64,000 nucleotides of DNA from Apoderus coryli (GCA_911728435.2 OU452199.1:25926860-25990859); one strand, 5' to 3'. Shown: positions 1 to 10,539, counted from the stretch's first letter. Notes: a model not told the origin generated them from the letters alone. Numbers and translations: made by a program.

Positions 1-262
1 AATAAGTAAATAAAATATAAATTGTAAAATCAGGGGAAGTTCACCTTTCAGATATTGTAACATTTAAACCACCTAGAAACTATTTTTTTTATTTTGTTGC
101 CCACTTTTGCAGACTACTTGAAGGCTCAAAAATTAAAAGCGCATAGAATATTTCATAGCGTTATTTGATTGGCTGTATTTATTTATTATTAAATTCACGA
201 CCGTGCAAATGCCATTATTCATATTTTATGTCGGCCTTTAATTAATAACCACTTTAACTTAC
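1..262. other. intron sequence, no feature seen
   Basis: AT-rich sequence beyond the donor site of the exon at 263-864 (minus strand). The next exon of that gene must lie left of the window. I see no coding or repeat signal here. Confidence 0.5.
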
Positions 263-864
263 CACAACTTTCCACATATTGGATGATTTCAAAAAGTTTT
301 TCTTTCGTCATTTCATACTCGTAATCAAAGAAAATAGGTTGTTTCCATTTACCATAGAGACCTTTCAATAGAGCAATCTGTACATACGAGTAAGGCTTAA
401 TAATCTGATCTGTCTTTCGATCATATACGTATGTGCGTCTTAATTTCATATGTCCGAGATATAAGACACATATCTTCTCCATGTTTGTCAAATTATAAAA
501 CTGGACAATATTCAACACAGTTTTTAAAATTCCCGGACGAATTTGTATTTTTCTTAACCATGAGGCCAAAGTTGACAATGGGGGAAATGGATACCCTCTT
601 TTCATTAATAATTTATATGTCCGCGGACCTGTCGAATAAAGTGCAAGTGCTTTCGACATATCTTCATCAGACCATCGAATTCGCACAAGTGGTTGTTTAA
701 TTCGTTTGATTTCGGCCGTGGAAAATATTTTATGTAATGCTTTTTGTTCATATCTGAATACGTCATTTTCAATTTTCAACTTTTTGTTTTCTGCTTTCAA
801 CAATTCATTTTCTCTTCTAAGCGCCTCTATTTGGTCGTAAGGATTACCACCTTCCGTATTAATT
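263..864 (-). CDS. P-element-transposase-like gene, coiled-coil/catalytic-domain exon (gene continues beyond the window)
   Basis: This exon has acceptor ctttttcag (minus strand) before 864 and donor gtaagtt after 263. It is open throughout in the frame set by the upstream exons: the preceding exon ends in phase 2 and this one supplies one base. The first ~45 residues form a leucine/isoleucine heptad coiled coil (IEALRRENELLKAENKK...). Then comes the insertion-domain/RNase H-like start of P-element/THAP9 transposases, with motifs such as TLASWLRK, YDRKTDQI and KWKQPI. In the family this kind of protein binds DNA through an N-terminal THAP domain and dimerises through the zipper. At the position where the family carries the first catalytic Asp (an FDEM-like motif) this protein reads LGHM (codons at about 450-458), so catalysis looks lost. 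The exon ends in phase 1 and the rest lies left of position 1. A domesticated or decaying P-type gene is the likely reading. Confidence 0.82.
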
Positions 865-1077
865 CTGAAAAAGTAGTTTGTTATAAAAACTTGTATTAAG
901 ATATTACCTATACCGGGTGTCCCACCTATTTCTAAACTTCAAGATCTCTGAAATAAAAACAAGTTTCTAGAAAAATTGGATTATTTTGTCATATTTTAAT
1001 TATGTAGCCATAAATCGTCATTAAACGTCATGAAAAATTATACTTATAATACTGTGACATTTAGTACATAATTCGTA

Positions 1078-1490
1078 AAACGTTTGACAACAAGATGTTT
1101 GTGGCAACATCTAGTGTGAACAAGCAATATGTCCAGTTAAACAAGGTTCACAAACGATAGCCGGACAAGAAGTAACAACTCCATTAAATCCTATCGCCAC
1201 CACTAGATCTAATGTGTGATTTCTTGTCTGGCCATCGTTTGAGAACTTTCTTTGACTGGGCATACTGCCAGATCACACTAGATGACGCGACAAACATCTT
1301 TTTGTCATTTGGAATCTCGTGCTAGTATAAGCTCTTCAAAAATGTTGGAAATTTGAATCACATTGACTGCCGATCACCACTGGTGAGTTGTGGATCAACG
1401 AAACGGCTCGTCTCGTGAAAGCATGGTAGTGTGAAGTAAATTTTCAACATAACTTAAAGTCTTGTTTCTTGTTACATTATATAACAAGCA
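1078..1490 (+). repeat. hammerhead-bearing repeat insertion, locus 1
   Basis: Related to the 336-bp units at 19,978-21,145, in a partly palindromic arrangement centred near 1,205. It is absent from the corresponding point in duplication copy B (around 3,716), so it inserted after the duplication or was lost there. The direct repeat ATTCGTA occurs at 1,071-1,077 and 1,491-1,497 and may be a target-site duplication. The same bases also end the copy at 14,840, so they could instead be element sequence. Confidence 0.75.
1372..1417 (+). ncRNA. degenerate type I hammerhead ribozyme
   Basis: Core order is intact: stem I 5' strand, CUGGUGA (the family CUGAUGA with A6 changed to G), stem II GUUG/CAAC around loop UGGAU, GAAA, short stem III ACG/CGU, then a GUC cleavage triplet. 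Stem II differs from the 20-21 kb copies (GUCG/CGAC) by a paired change. The A6 substitution should weaken or abolish cleavage. Confidence 0.65.
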
Positions 1491-2388
1491 ATTCGTAGTA
1501 AAAAGTTTGTTGTTTCTTAATGAAAACAATTTAAAAATAATAGAATATTTATACGCATCAAACAAAAATAACAATACATTCAAAATACTTAAGGCAGTAT
1601 TCTGAACTACATACTTGTCAAATTTATTATATCAGAAATTTATGAATAATAACTAATAATAATATAGTTTTAGGTAGGTACATTATTGAGCCCTTAGTTG
1701 CTGCTGTTAACTTTGGTAACTATTACTGCTTATCAATTCTGGATTTATGACTATCATTTTCGCATTGTCAGAAAACATGTACTTACCCAATGTCTCGTGT
1801 GTTAGGGATTATTTCAACAGTCAAAATTTCCTCCGTTTCATTTTTAATAGTAACATCAAACATAGTATCCCTGAAATCAGAATTGATTGGTATTTATTGT
1901 GGTCTATGCCAGTCACTGTGGTTTTGTAACGTTGTATGGCAAAATTTGTATTAAAAACGAAAATCAATTATATCGACTTCACCAAATCTCGACGTGCTTT
2001 TTACTAAAACTATTGGCCTCTTCAGTGTTATCCACACACGCGACAAGATTAAAAATACAATTTTGTTGAAGTGATAAGGCCTGTTTTGGATTTTTCGTTC
2101 TGTAAAATTTCTAGTCATCGTTTAGAAGAATTTTTATTAATACAAGCAAAATCAGGGTTTTCAAAGCATATAGATATTTGAAACCTTGTACAGAGTGTCC
2201 AGAATCCGATGTCTTTGCAACGTAGGTCAGCTATTATTAAAGATATTTTCACTAACTTGTCCTACTTTTCACAGAAACTGACGATGCCGTAATCATATTT
2301 TGGGTAGCACATATAGTTTTCGAGATACAGGGCTGAAATTAAAAAGAAAAACAGTTTTCGACCCCTCTCAGATTTCGGTAACTATGAC

Positions 2389-2411
2389 TTATATATATAT
2401 ATATATATATA
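2389..2411. repeat. TA dinucleotide microsatellite
   Basis: An uninterrupted run of about eleven TA units in non-coding intron sequence. Confidence 0.9.
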
Positions 2412-3142
2412 TGGAAATATATAAACGGTGTTTTATAGATGGTTTTATGTGGAGTACCTTTTATAATTTATGTGTTCTCAGTTTCACATATGAACGCGCA
2501 TCGATCTGACAGCACACCTACAATTGCCGGTAAAAGATGGTGATTGGGTGTGTCAGTTTCTAGGATCGGTCTGTTTAGCAATCTTAGGGTTCACAACATC
2601 CCTGAGATGGACTAATTCATACTCGTTAACGAGTGAATGGTGATAATGAAGACCCAAAATATGAATAGGGGATCGTGAATTTCATAGAAAGTAGTTTTGT
2701 TTCAAAGCTATTACCACCGAACGTATAACGAGATATAAGGACCACATTGGCGCGGCCCTTTACTTTCGTTAGATCAAATTTAGGCGACTGACCCTTCTAT
2801 ATATTATATGGTGGGTGCTATTACCAAATAATATCATTAATTAATTAATAAAAACACTACAAGAATGATTTGTGCCCGTAAATAACTATAACATGTAGAT
2901 AATAAGATTTTGAACTGGAAATTATAGGAAAGATGACCCGGTAAAATATTTTGCAAACATTTAGAACACCCTGAATAATAAGTTTTCCTGTACTTCCTTA
3001 ATTAAATTGGTTATATTTGTTTTGGTATTTTCTATTTTGTTACTTTTCACTGTAAATTGTATCGGGTAATGAAAAAATATAGTATGTAGCGTTCTCTTCT
3101 CTTTTATAAGCAACCTAAAATTAAATATATCAATTTACTTAC

Positions 3143-3220
3143 TGTTGGGATTGAATATCTGATGTTGTGTTGTCTGGGGTACCATATCTTACAACTGATT
3201 TCTCCTCTGTGTTCATAGCT
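3143..3220 (-). CDS. THAP/P-type gene, small linker exon, copy A of a tandem exon duplication
   Basis: A 78-nt exon bounded by acceptor ttttctag and donor gtaagt on the minus strand. It encodes about 26 linker residues (AMNTEEKSVVRYGTPDNT...). It enters after two codon bases and leaves with two, so including or skipping it keeps frame. It is nearly the same as the exon at 10,257-10,331, differing by one extra Thr codon and a few substitutions. It is hydrophilic with no recognised domain. It may be used together with, or instead of, its twin. Confidence 0.72.
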
Positions 3221-3992
3221 CTAGAAAAGAAAATCTCAATTAAAAATACAATCTAAACTAAAACGTATAGTAATTATTGTCTTCGGTAGGTATTCAGTCG
3301 GTTTAAAAAAAAAAAGATATCTACATATTTATTTTCCTAAAAATAAATACCACAGACCAAACAAGAATCTTGAAGGTAGGTCAAGAATGTCTTAGGAAAA
3401 TCAACTGTCTTGACAGATTGATCCATCAGGTTACAGGGTGGTCGCAAATTACTCTAGTATGATCTACTACTAAAAATAGGCAGAAGTCAAGTTTCTCAAA
3501 TGGAGCAACCTGTATATTATCATATATCAAATCAAGTTCGCTTTCAAATGATATTTAATGTTACTATACCTAAACTTTAAGATTTCTGAAATAAAAACAA
3601 GTTTCTAGGAAAATTGGATTACTTTGTTATATTTTAATTAGGTAGCCATGAATTGTCTTTAAACGTCATGAAAAATTGTAATTATAATATTGTGACATTT
3701 AGGTAGGTACATAACTGGTAAAAGGTTTGTTGTTTCGTAATGAAAATAATTTAAAAATAATAGAATATTTAGACACATCAAACAAAAATAACATCACATT
3801 CCAAAATACTTCCAAGCAGAGTTATGAAGTACCTATCAAATTTGTTATATTATCAGAAATGTGTAAATAATAATAATATTCTTTATTGTCTAACAGGTTA
3901 CAGACCCAATTACAAGACAATATAACTAAATAAATAAGCTACTATAATAATAAACTAATTTATAATCCTACAAAACAAAATACGCACACACA

Positions 3993-4910
3993 TCAGATGG
4001 CCAGAATTTGCAGGAACCGAGACAATTGAGCGCAGAAAGATCTTACAGGCTCATTGAAATAGTTAATTTCTTGACTAAATCCTTCTATGTTACATGTTTG
4101 GCATGCTCGAAGTAGTGGTGCTTTGGATTCATAATTAGTACGAAAAACAGGAACGTGAAATAGTCTGCTACTCCTCGCAGAGGGGCGCGGTATGTTAAAA
4201 TTTAACGATCGGAGTAGATTTGAACAGTCCACCAAGCTATTTATAATCTTAAACAGAAAAAGTTGTCCGGCATACACTCTGCGAGCAGCCAGCGAAACCA
4301 TTTGAAAGCGATCGAGCAGTGCTCTATGATCGAATCCTCTACATGGAAATCTATCGTCAATTTTAAACGCTAAATATTTAAGGAATTTGCGCTGTATGTA
4401 TTCAATGTGTCCTGCATGCGATTGGTAAATGGGAGACCATATTATCGATGCGTACTCAAGCTTAGATCTTACGAGAGCACAATACAAATTGGTTACACAT
4501 TCAATATCAGCAAAATCTTTGGTAACACGAAACAAAAAGCCAAGCATGCGTAGTGCATCTCGGGTAATACTTTGAATATGATAATTAAATGACAATTCAG
4601 TGTCGACGTAAACTCCAAGATCCCTGACAACATCACAAGACTCAAGCGCAGTGTCACTCAGCTGATAGCGATATTCAAAAACAGTTTGCGATTTCGAAAA
4701 TATGACAAACTTACATTTATTAATATTTAACGGCAATTCATTATAGTTACACCAATCTTCAAGCTTAGATAAGTCGCGCTGCAACAATACGCAATCTGAA
4801 GTGTCTCGAATAACACGATACAACTTCAGATCGTCTGCAAACATCAAATGGTTGCTTGTAAGTTCCTGGGATATGTCATTAATGAAAATTGAAAATATTA
4901 ATGGTGCCAA
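3993..4910 (-). pseudogene. Jockey-like reverse transcriptase, C-terminal part
   Basis: Begins at the conserved APLIFSIFINDI motif and contains the catalytic box FADD, then the thumb and C-terminal region typical of Jockey-clade LINEs. About 305 codons are open. The GAPQGS motif lies just upstream, and a frame break between 4,911 and 4,986 separates this from the N-terminal RT part, so the copy cannot make an intact polymerase. Confidence 0.85.
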
Positions 4911-4985
4911 ACAGCTGCCCTGAGGCGCTCCGCTGGTGGGTGTGAAAGTTTCTGATTTATGACCATTGTATTCGACATAGTGTTG

Positions 4986-5543
4986 TCAATCAGACAAGTA
5001 GGAGGCAAAAAACGTTAAAAGATCCTCATGAAAACCCAACCTCGACATTTTCCGTAGGACAAGCGAATGATCCAGCTTATCGAAAGCCTTCGAAAAATCT
5101 GTATAAATCGCATCGATCCGCAGATCCTCCCCGAGGGTACGAAATACATCCTCTAGGAAACAGGTTAGGTTGGTTACTGTAGAGCGGCCTGGGAAAAAAC
5201 CGTGCTGCTGTGGATCAATCTGATGCTTAATTTGAGTAAATATTTTTCGGTGTAATGCCGCTTCAAAAACCTTCGAGAAGTTGGGCAGGAGCGAGACGGG
5301 TCTATAATTTTCAACATGATCATTCTCAGCAGATTTATGGATTGGGCAAATGCGGGAAATTTTCCAAGTTTTTGGGAATGTATTGGATCTCAGAGACCTA
5401 TTAAACAGAGTCTGCAGTGGAACGGCGAAAACAGACGCACAATCTCGTAAAATGAAAGCCGGGATGTCATCCGGTCCCGAAGTCATTTTGGGCTTTAATT
5501 GTTTGAGTGACATGAGAACATCATCGATATCAAGCTGACCCAC
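4986..5543 (-). pseudogene. Jockey-like reverse transcriptase, N-terminal part
   Basis: About 185 codons with the RT motifs MTSGPDDIPA, CPIHKS, NYRPVSLL, QHGFFPGRST and YTDFSKAFDKLDHS (catalytic Asp in YTDFSKAF). It stops where a frameshift and stop interrupt the join to the downstream half. The endonuclease and ORF1 are missing because of 5' truncation. Confidence 0.85.
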
Positions 5544-5873
5544 CGATATGCGGGAAGAAGAAGAATATATAATATTACTAATAATTACTTATAAGTAATA
5601 TAGTTTTAGTTTTTAGTTTTACTAATAAGTAATATAGTTTTAGGTGCATTATTGAGCCCTTAGTTGCTGCTGTTAAATTTGGTAAATATGACTGCTTATC
5701 ATTTCTGCTAGAAAAGTTTTACGAATAAAGATCGATAAGATAGTCAGAAAACATGTAACGGGTTAGGCATCTGGGATCACCTATTTATCATAGTGGGTTG
5801 TAGAAACATTATTTTGTTGTCGACAATTTTAGTGACACATTCATATGTGTCAATAGTTGCAATTTAATTTGTC

Positions 5874-6823
5874 ATGGACAAATTTCCAATAAATCAACGA
5901 ACTTTTGTCGTAAAACAGTTTATATTAAATAATTCAGTTGTGCGAGTCCAAAGAAATTTTCGTCGCGAATTTAGTGGTAGACACACAAGAATTCCGACAC
6001 GCCAAACCATATTTATATGGTAGTTTAAGAGATTTTGAGCTTAGAGGGAATGTTGTATAAAATATTGGTGAAAGTATACGTACAGTGAGAACACCTGAAA
6101 ATATTGAACGGGCAAGGCATGCTGTAGTAAGATACACATTTCCAACAGTAAATTGCGAAGAATTCAGCATTTTAACCCATAAAAAATCCAAATGGTTCAT
6201 GAGTTAAAAGAAGCAGATAAACCGAAGTGGTTTATCTGCTTCTTTTAACTATTGCCTTCTGTAGACAATTTTTATAAAATGGGAAAAACTAATTAAATTT
6301 CTCGATGATGCCAGACGAAGCGCACTTTCCTTTAAGCGGATATGTGAATAAACAAAATTATCGTTACTGGTCCGACCATATCCGCAACAACTTCATGAAA
6401 GACCTCTCCATGATGAAAAGTTCACCGTATGGTGTGGTGTTTCAATGTTGGTATCATAGGGCCCTATTTTTTGAAGAGAATACCCAAACTGTTACAACAA
6501 ACTCTGAACGTTACGCTAACATTTTTACGGCCTGAATTGTGGACTGGGACAAAATCATATTTGGTTCCAACAAGATGGGGCTACCGCTCATACAGCATGG
6601 TAAACTCGAATTTTGTTGCAAGAAATGTTTCCCGGCCGCTTGATGTCAAAATTTCGTGACCCGCTAATTCCCCCGTTTTGACGGCTCCTGATTTTTTCCT
6701 TTGGGTATACCTGAAGCAAAAGGTTTATGAAAGGCGTCCCAATACCATTCAAGAACTTAAAATTTGTATTTCAGAAGAAATAAATAATACTGGAGCAGAA
6801 ATGTTGGAACGAGCAAACTTTTA
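5874..6823 (+). pseudogene. mariner-type transposase remnant
   Basis: The start region encodes the helix-turn-helix opening MDKFPINQRTFVVKQF, as in HTH/DDE transposases of this group. Further pieces in shifting frames include DEAHFPLSGYVNKQNYRYW, a WFQQDGATAHTA catalytic box near 6,560-6,600, and a C-terminal piece with DFFLW-like and VYERRPNTIQEL motifs (about 6,690-6,800). Several frameshifts and stops make it non-functional. A perfect 22-bp-arm palindrome interrupts it at 6,201-6,249. Confidence 0.85.
6201..6249. repeat. perfect hairpin inside the mariner transposase
   Basis: Arms 6,201-6,222 and 6,228-6,249 are perfect complements around the 5-nt spacer GAAGT. It lies where the transposase reading frame should continue, so it looks like a local snap-back duplication with deletion of coding sequence. 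Confidence 0.93.
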
Positions 6824-7264
6824 GATCCCGATTATAAAAATGTATAGAGAATCGAGGAAGTCATTTAAAGGATGTTAGTTTTACAACATAATTTGCAATA
6901 TTAATTTTGTTATTTCTCATAATTTTATATCAATAAAACGTTTGTTAGTCTTGTAAGAGATTTTTGAAAATAGGTGATTCCAAATGCCTAACCCAGTACT
7001 AAGCCAATGTCTCGTGTGTTAGATATTATTTCAACAGTCAAAATTTCCTGCACTTCATTTTTAATGTCCAAATAGTATCCCTGAAATCAGTATTGATTGG
7101 TATTTATTGTGGTCATACCAGTTATCCATTGTCGCTTTATAACGTTGATTGACAAATTTTGTTTAAAAACGAAAAACAATCCCTTCACCAAATCTCGACG
7201 TGCTTTTTACTAAAACTATTGACGTCCTCAGTGTTAGCCAAACACGCATCAAGATTAAAAGAAT

Positions 7265-9430
7265 GTTATAATTTATTTATTTATTCATTTCTTGCCTAAC
7301 AGGTTTAACACCCAATTACAAGGCAAACTCTTAAAAATATTGTACATATTTAGGAAATTACTTTACATTATCCAAGAAACAATAACACTAAAAATTGTTA
7401 CCAATACTAAGATAGCAAACATAAACATTATTGAGTTAAAACTAACGACATCGAAATTAATTTAGGAAAAGAATATGTGTATATAATAAATAAGATCTCA
7501 CAGTAAGCTAATCTTCGGAGCGATGTATGAGGCGAGACAACTGGGCCCTAAACCCACGCAGTGTTTGGTCAAAGTAATCGACCTCAATGCTGATCCCTCG
7601 CGCATTGCACTCTTGTAATGCTCTAAATAGAGGTGCCCTATACTCATAGTTGGTACGAAGTGTATGGATATGGAATAACCTAGCGTTTCTGGAATAAAAC
7701 CGTGGAATGTTGAAACTAATCCGCTCAAGCAGCTGAGGACAGTCAATCATACCATTAATTATTTTAAAGAGGAACACCTGTCCAGCATACAATCTACGTG
7801 TAGGCAAAGAGTTCATGTTAAATCTGTCAAGGAGCATGCGATGATCATATCCGCGGGATGGAAAATGTCCATCAATTTTGAACGCTAAGTACTTGAGAAA
7901 TCTACGCTGAACACTCTCAACCTGTCTTATATGTACTTGATATATGGGAGACCATATATTGGAAGCATACTCAAGCTTAGATCTGATCAACGCATTGAAC
8001 AAATTGGTCAGACACTCAACGTTGTTAAATTCTTTAGTTATTCGAAACAAAAAACCAAGCATACGAAAAGAGTCACATAGTAGGTGCTGTGCATGTGTTG
8101 CAAATTGTAAGTTGGTGTCCACATAGACTCCCAAATCCTTGACGACCTCACACGAGTCAAGAATGGTATTACATAACCGGTAGGGAAACATAAGTGTGCT
8201 CTGCGACCTGGAGAATACAGCAAGTTTGCATTTTCCCACATTCAAAGGCAGCTTGTTAGTATGGCACCACAGCTCGAGCCTCGACAGATCAGCCTGCAAC
8301 AATTCGCAATCAGCAAGAGATCGAACAGCCCTGTAAATCTTGAAGTCATCAGCAAAAATCAAGTAACTGCTCAAAAAGCCTTCCGATATGTCATTAATGA
8401 AAATGGAGAAAATAAGGGGAGCAAGACAACTGCCCTGTGGGGCACCACTGGTGGGTATGAAATAATCAGACCTATGTCCATTGTATTCAACGAATTGTTT
8501 ACGATTAGTTAGATAAGTATAAAAAAACACCAGGAGATCCTCATCAAAGCCAATATTGCACATCTTCTGCAGTATCAGGGAGTGATCAAGTTTATCGAAC
8601 GCTTTCGAAAAGTCGGTGTAGATAGCATCCAGTTGCATGCCTCCACCGACAGCGGAAAACACGTCCTGAAAAAAACACGTTAGATTAGTGACTGTGGATC
8701 GTCCCTGGAAGAAACCATGCTGCTTAGAGTCTATGTCGTGCTTTACTTGGTTAAATATTTTTCTGTGAAGTGTAGTTTCAAATACTTTAGCGAAATTGGG
8801 TAAAATGGAAATAGGACGATAGTTTCTGATTTGATCGATTTCAGCCGACTTATGAATAGGACAGATGCGAGCAAATTTCCATGCTTCAGGAAATGTTTTA
8901 CAATTAAGTGATTTGTTAAACAGAATTTGTAAAGGATGAGCAAAAGCATAAGCACAGTCTCGTATAATAAAGGCTGGGACATTGTCGGGGCCCGACGTCA
9001 TCCTTGGCTTCAAGCGCTTCAGCGAAGCGAGCACGTCACTGTTATCCAACCGACCCACCGATATCTGAGACGCAGCGTCACTCGAGTCACCACGCACATA
9101 GGGGCTGGAGGGCACATAAACACTGTTAAAGTATGACGCAAAAGCATTGACTATATCTCCAGGCTCGCAAACCTCATCATCATCAATGTCATGCACAACG
9201 CCCGGTATTCGTGACTTTCTTTTTTTATTATGAACAAACTCCCAGAGTTTTTTTGGGTCGGTCTTTATTGAATCCTGAATATGAACAAGATAGTTTCGAT
9301 ATGAATTATTGATCTGGCTTTTGATTAATGATCTTAAATGTCTGAAGGCTTGTAGATAAAATGAATTTGTGTCCGTAAATATAAATGAAAAGTAATCTCG
9401 TGGCATAGCGGACAAAATGACTCGTTTTAT
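7265..9430 (-). mobile_element. 5'-truncated Jockey-like non-LTR retrotransposon (longer copy)
   Basis: Carries the linker upstream of RT, the complete RT and the C-terminal domain. The 3' tail on the left is an AAATAAAT-type repeat. Its 5' boundary runs into a palindrome at 9,375-9,660. It is related to, but clearly diverged from, the copy at 3,872-5,570. Confidence 0.88.
7508..9415 (-). CDS. Jockey-like reverse transcriptase, open but lacking endonuclease
   Basis: 635 codons open without a break. The N-terminal ~130 residues are the EN-RT linker (KKLWEFVHNKK). The RT domain then carries MTSGPDNVPA, CPIHKS, NYRPISILPNF, QHGFFQGRST, YTDFSKAFDKLDHS (catalytic Asp), GAPQGSCLAPLIFSIF and FADDFK (catalytic Asp pair), followed by thumb and C-terminal sequence. 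In the family this polymerase performs target-primed reverse transcription. The apurinic-like endonuclease that should precede it is absent, so the copy is probably dead on arrival, although the frame has not yet decayed. Confidence 0.88.
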   Translation of the reverse strand: MSAMPRDYFSFIFTDTNSFYLQAFRHLRSLIKSQINNSYRNYLVHIQDSIKTDPKKLWEFVHNKKRKSRIPGVVHDIDDDEVCEPGDIVNAFASYFNSVYVPSSPYVRGDSSDAASQISVGRLDNSDVLASLKRLKPRMTSGPDNVPAFIIRDCAYAFAHPLQILFNKSLNCKTFPEAWKFARICPIHKSAEIDQIRNYRPISILPNFAKVFETTLHRKIFNQVKHDIDSKQHGFFQGRSTVTNLTCFFQDVFSAVGGGMQLDAIYTDFSKAFDKLDHSLILQKMCNIGFDEDLLVFFYTYLTNRKQFVEYNGHRSDYFIPTSGAPQGSCLAPLIFSIFINDISEGFLSSYLIFADDFKIYRAVRSLADCELLQADLSRLELWCHTNKLPLNVGKCKLAVFSRSQSTLMFPYRLCNTILDSCEVVKDLGVYVDTNLQFATHAQHLLCDSFRMLGFLFRITKEFNNVECLTNLFNALIRSKLEYASNIWSPIYQVHIRQVESVQRRFLKYLAFKIDGHFPSRGYDHRMLLDRFNMNSLPTRRLYAGQVFLFKIINGMIDCPQLLERISFNIPRFYSRNARLFHIHTLRTNYEYRAPLFRALQECNARGISIEVDYFDQTLRGFRAQLSRLIHRSED

Positions 9431-9660
9431 CTACACAAGGGATTTTGTTTAATTTAGCAGGGCCTCAGTCTAATTCAGTAGAAGAAGATACTGACGAATT
9501 CGTTTCGCTCTTATTATGAGCTCGTCAGAGTACCATAGTCGTTGCCCATCTACAATATCGGCCTATCTAATTCGACTGAATTAGACTGAGGCCCTGCTAA
9601 ATTAAACAAAATCCCTTTGTGTAGGCAAAACCAGTCATTTTGTCCGCTAAGCCACGAAAT
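9375..9660. repeat. large palindrome at the 5' end of the Jockey-like copy
   Basis: Left arm about 9,385-9,480 and right arm about 9,560-9,655 are near-complementary (blocks around CGTGGCATAGCGGACAAAAT, and a GGGCCTCAGTCTAATTCAG block). The outer part includes sequence that is read as the first RT codons. The central ~80 nt (GACGAATTCGTTTCGCTCTT) recurs at about 44,920. Confidence 0.85.
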
Positions 9661-10256
9661 TATTTTTCATTCAAAAATGTTTTACTGAACTGGATTTTTT
9701 GTTCGGTAAAATTCCTACTCATCGGTTAAAACAGTTTTTATTAGTACAGGCAAAATTAGTTTTTACTAAACGCCTGACCCTTCTATATGTTCTATTACTA
9801 AATAATAACATTAATTAATTAATAACAACACTACAATTACGTAGTATCTCAGACAAAATTAGTGACTTTACCTACAGTCCATAGTCCATATCTGTAACTG
9901 TACTTAAGACCTCAATAAGATGAATGCTTTGTGTGGGTAAAGTACGAAAGCTCTACAGCAAACCTGGCTAATTCTAAATTCTTCCGTAGTATAGAGATAA
10001 TAAATACAAATATTTTTCCCCAAACCTCAAAGCGCTGTAACATGGAGAGAATGAGATTTTGAACAAAAAATTATAGGAAAAATAACCGGTAAAATAGTTT
10101 GCATCAATTTAGAAACACCCTGAATGACAAGGTTTTCTGGACCTCCTCAACTAAATCGATTATATTTGTTTTGTTGTTTTCTATTTTGCTCCCTTTCACT
10201 GTAAATTGTATCGGGTAATGAAACTATATTTATTGTATGTTATATAATTTACTTAC

Positions 10257-10331
10257 TGTTGGGATTGAATATCTGATGTGTTGTCTGGGGTACCATAACT
10301 TACAACCGATTGCTCCTCTGTGTTAATAGCT
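10257..10331 (-). CDS. THAP/P-type gene, small linker exon, copy B of the tandem exon duplication
   Basis: A 75-nt exon with acceptor ttttctag and donor gtaagt (minus strand), encoding about 25 residues (AINTEEQSVVSYGTPDNT...). It joins in phase to the upstream exon at 13,722-13,796 and to either 3,143-3,220 or 263-864 downstream. Flanking intron sequence is also duplicated around the twin, so the exon pair arose by segmental duplication. Confidence 0.75.
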
Positions 10332-10539
10332 CTAGAAAAGAAAATGTCAATTAAATGTTTGTTTCAAATTGCAACCCCTATTATTAGGGCACTTTTGAGT
10401 TGCTGCTGTCGTCCTCAATACAATTATGTGCCACATGTGGGGCAAGACAAGAATATTTTTGAGAAATGGCATGTTTTCCTAACGAAGTCAATTTTAGTAT
10501 TTTGACCTATGTTACTCCCTATAACTGCCGTTATTGTAC

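Larger units (their letters stand above)
905..3240. repeat. segmental duplication, copy A
   Basis: This is collinear with 3,560-10,335 once the later insertions there are removed. Matching blocks include 930-1,080 with 3,565-3,725, 1,500-2,060 with 3,720-3,870 plus 5,630-5,757 plus 6,997-7,260, 2,080-2,160 with 9,690-9,770, 2,785-2,860 with 9,772-9,836, and 2,940-3,230 with 10,080-10,340. Divergence is moderate. Both copies carry one small exon of the minus-strand THAP gene. Copy A alone carries the hammerhead-repeat insertion at 1,078-1,490. Confidence 0.85.
3872..5570 (-). mobile_element. 5'-truncated Jockey-like non-LTR retrotransposon
   Basis: Contains only the reverse-transcriptase half and the 3' region; no endonuclease is present. 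The 3' end (left side) has AATAAAGAATATTATTATTA-type tail sequence. The insertion splits a block that is continuous in duplication copy A. Confidence 0.85.
5758..6996 (+). mobile_element. mariner-like DNA transposon, 1.24 kb, degenerate
   Basis: Terminal inverted repeats of about 27 bp (GGGTTAGGCATCTGGGATCA at the left; complement of AGGTGATTCCAAATGCCTAA at the right), flanked by TA on both sides (5,756-5,757 and 6,997-6,998). The empty site is seen in duplication copy A near 1,780. Confidence 0.88.
3560..10335. repeat. segmental duplication, copy B, enlarged by three insertions
   Basis: Second copy of the 905-3,240 segment. It has been expanded by a Jockey-like element (3,872-5,570), a mariner (5,758-6,996) and a longer Jockey-like element with a terminal palindrome (7,265-9,660). 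The insertions are absent from copy A, so they post-date the duplication, and copy A gives the empty-site sequences. Confidence 0.82.

Noticed and set aside
431..700. Open frame opposite the P-type transposase exon
   Set aside because: Antisense shadow of a well-supported spliced exon, with no features of its own.
2300..2509. 69-codon plus-strand frame
   Set aside because: Runs through a TA microsatellite; no family similarity; inside an intron.
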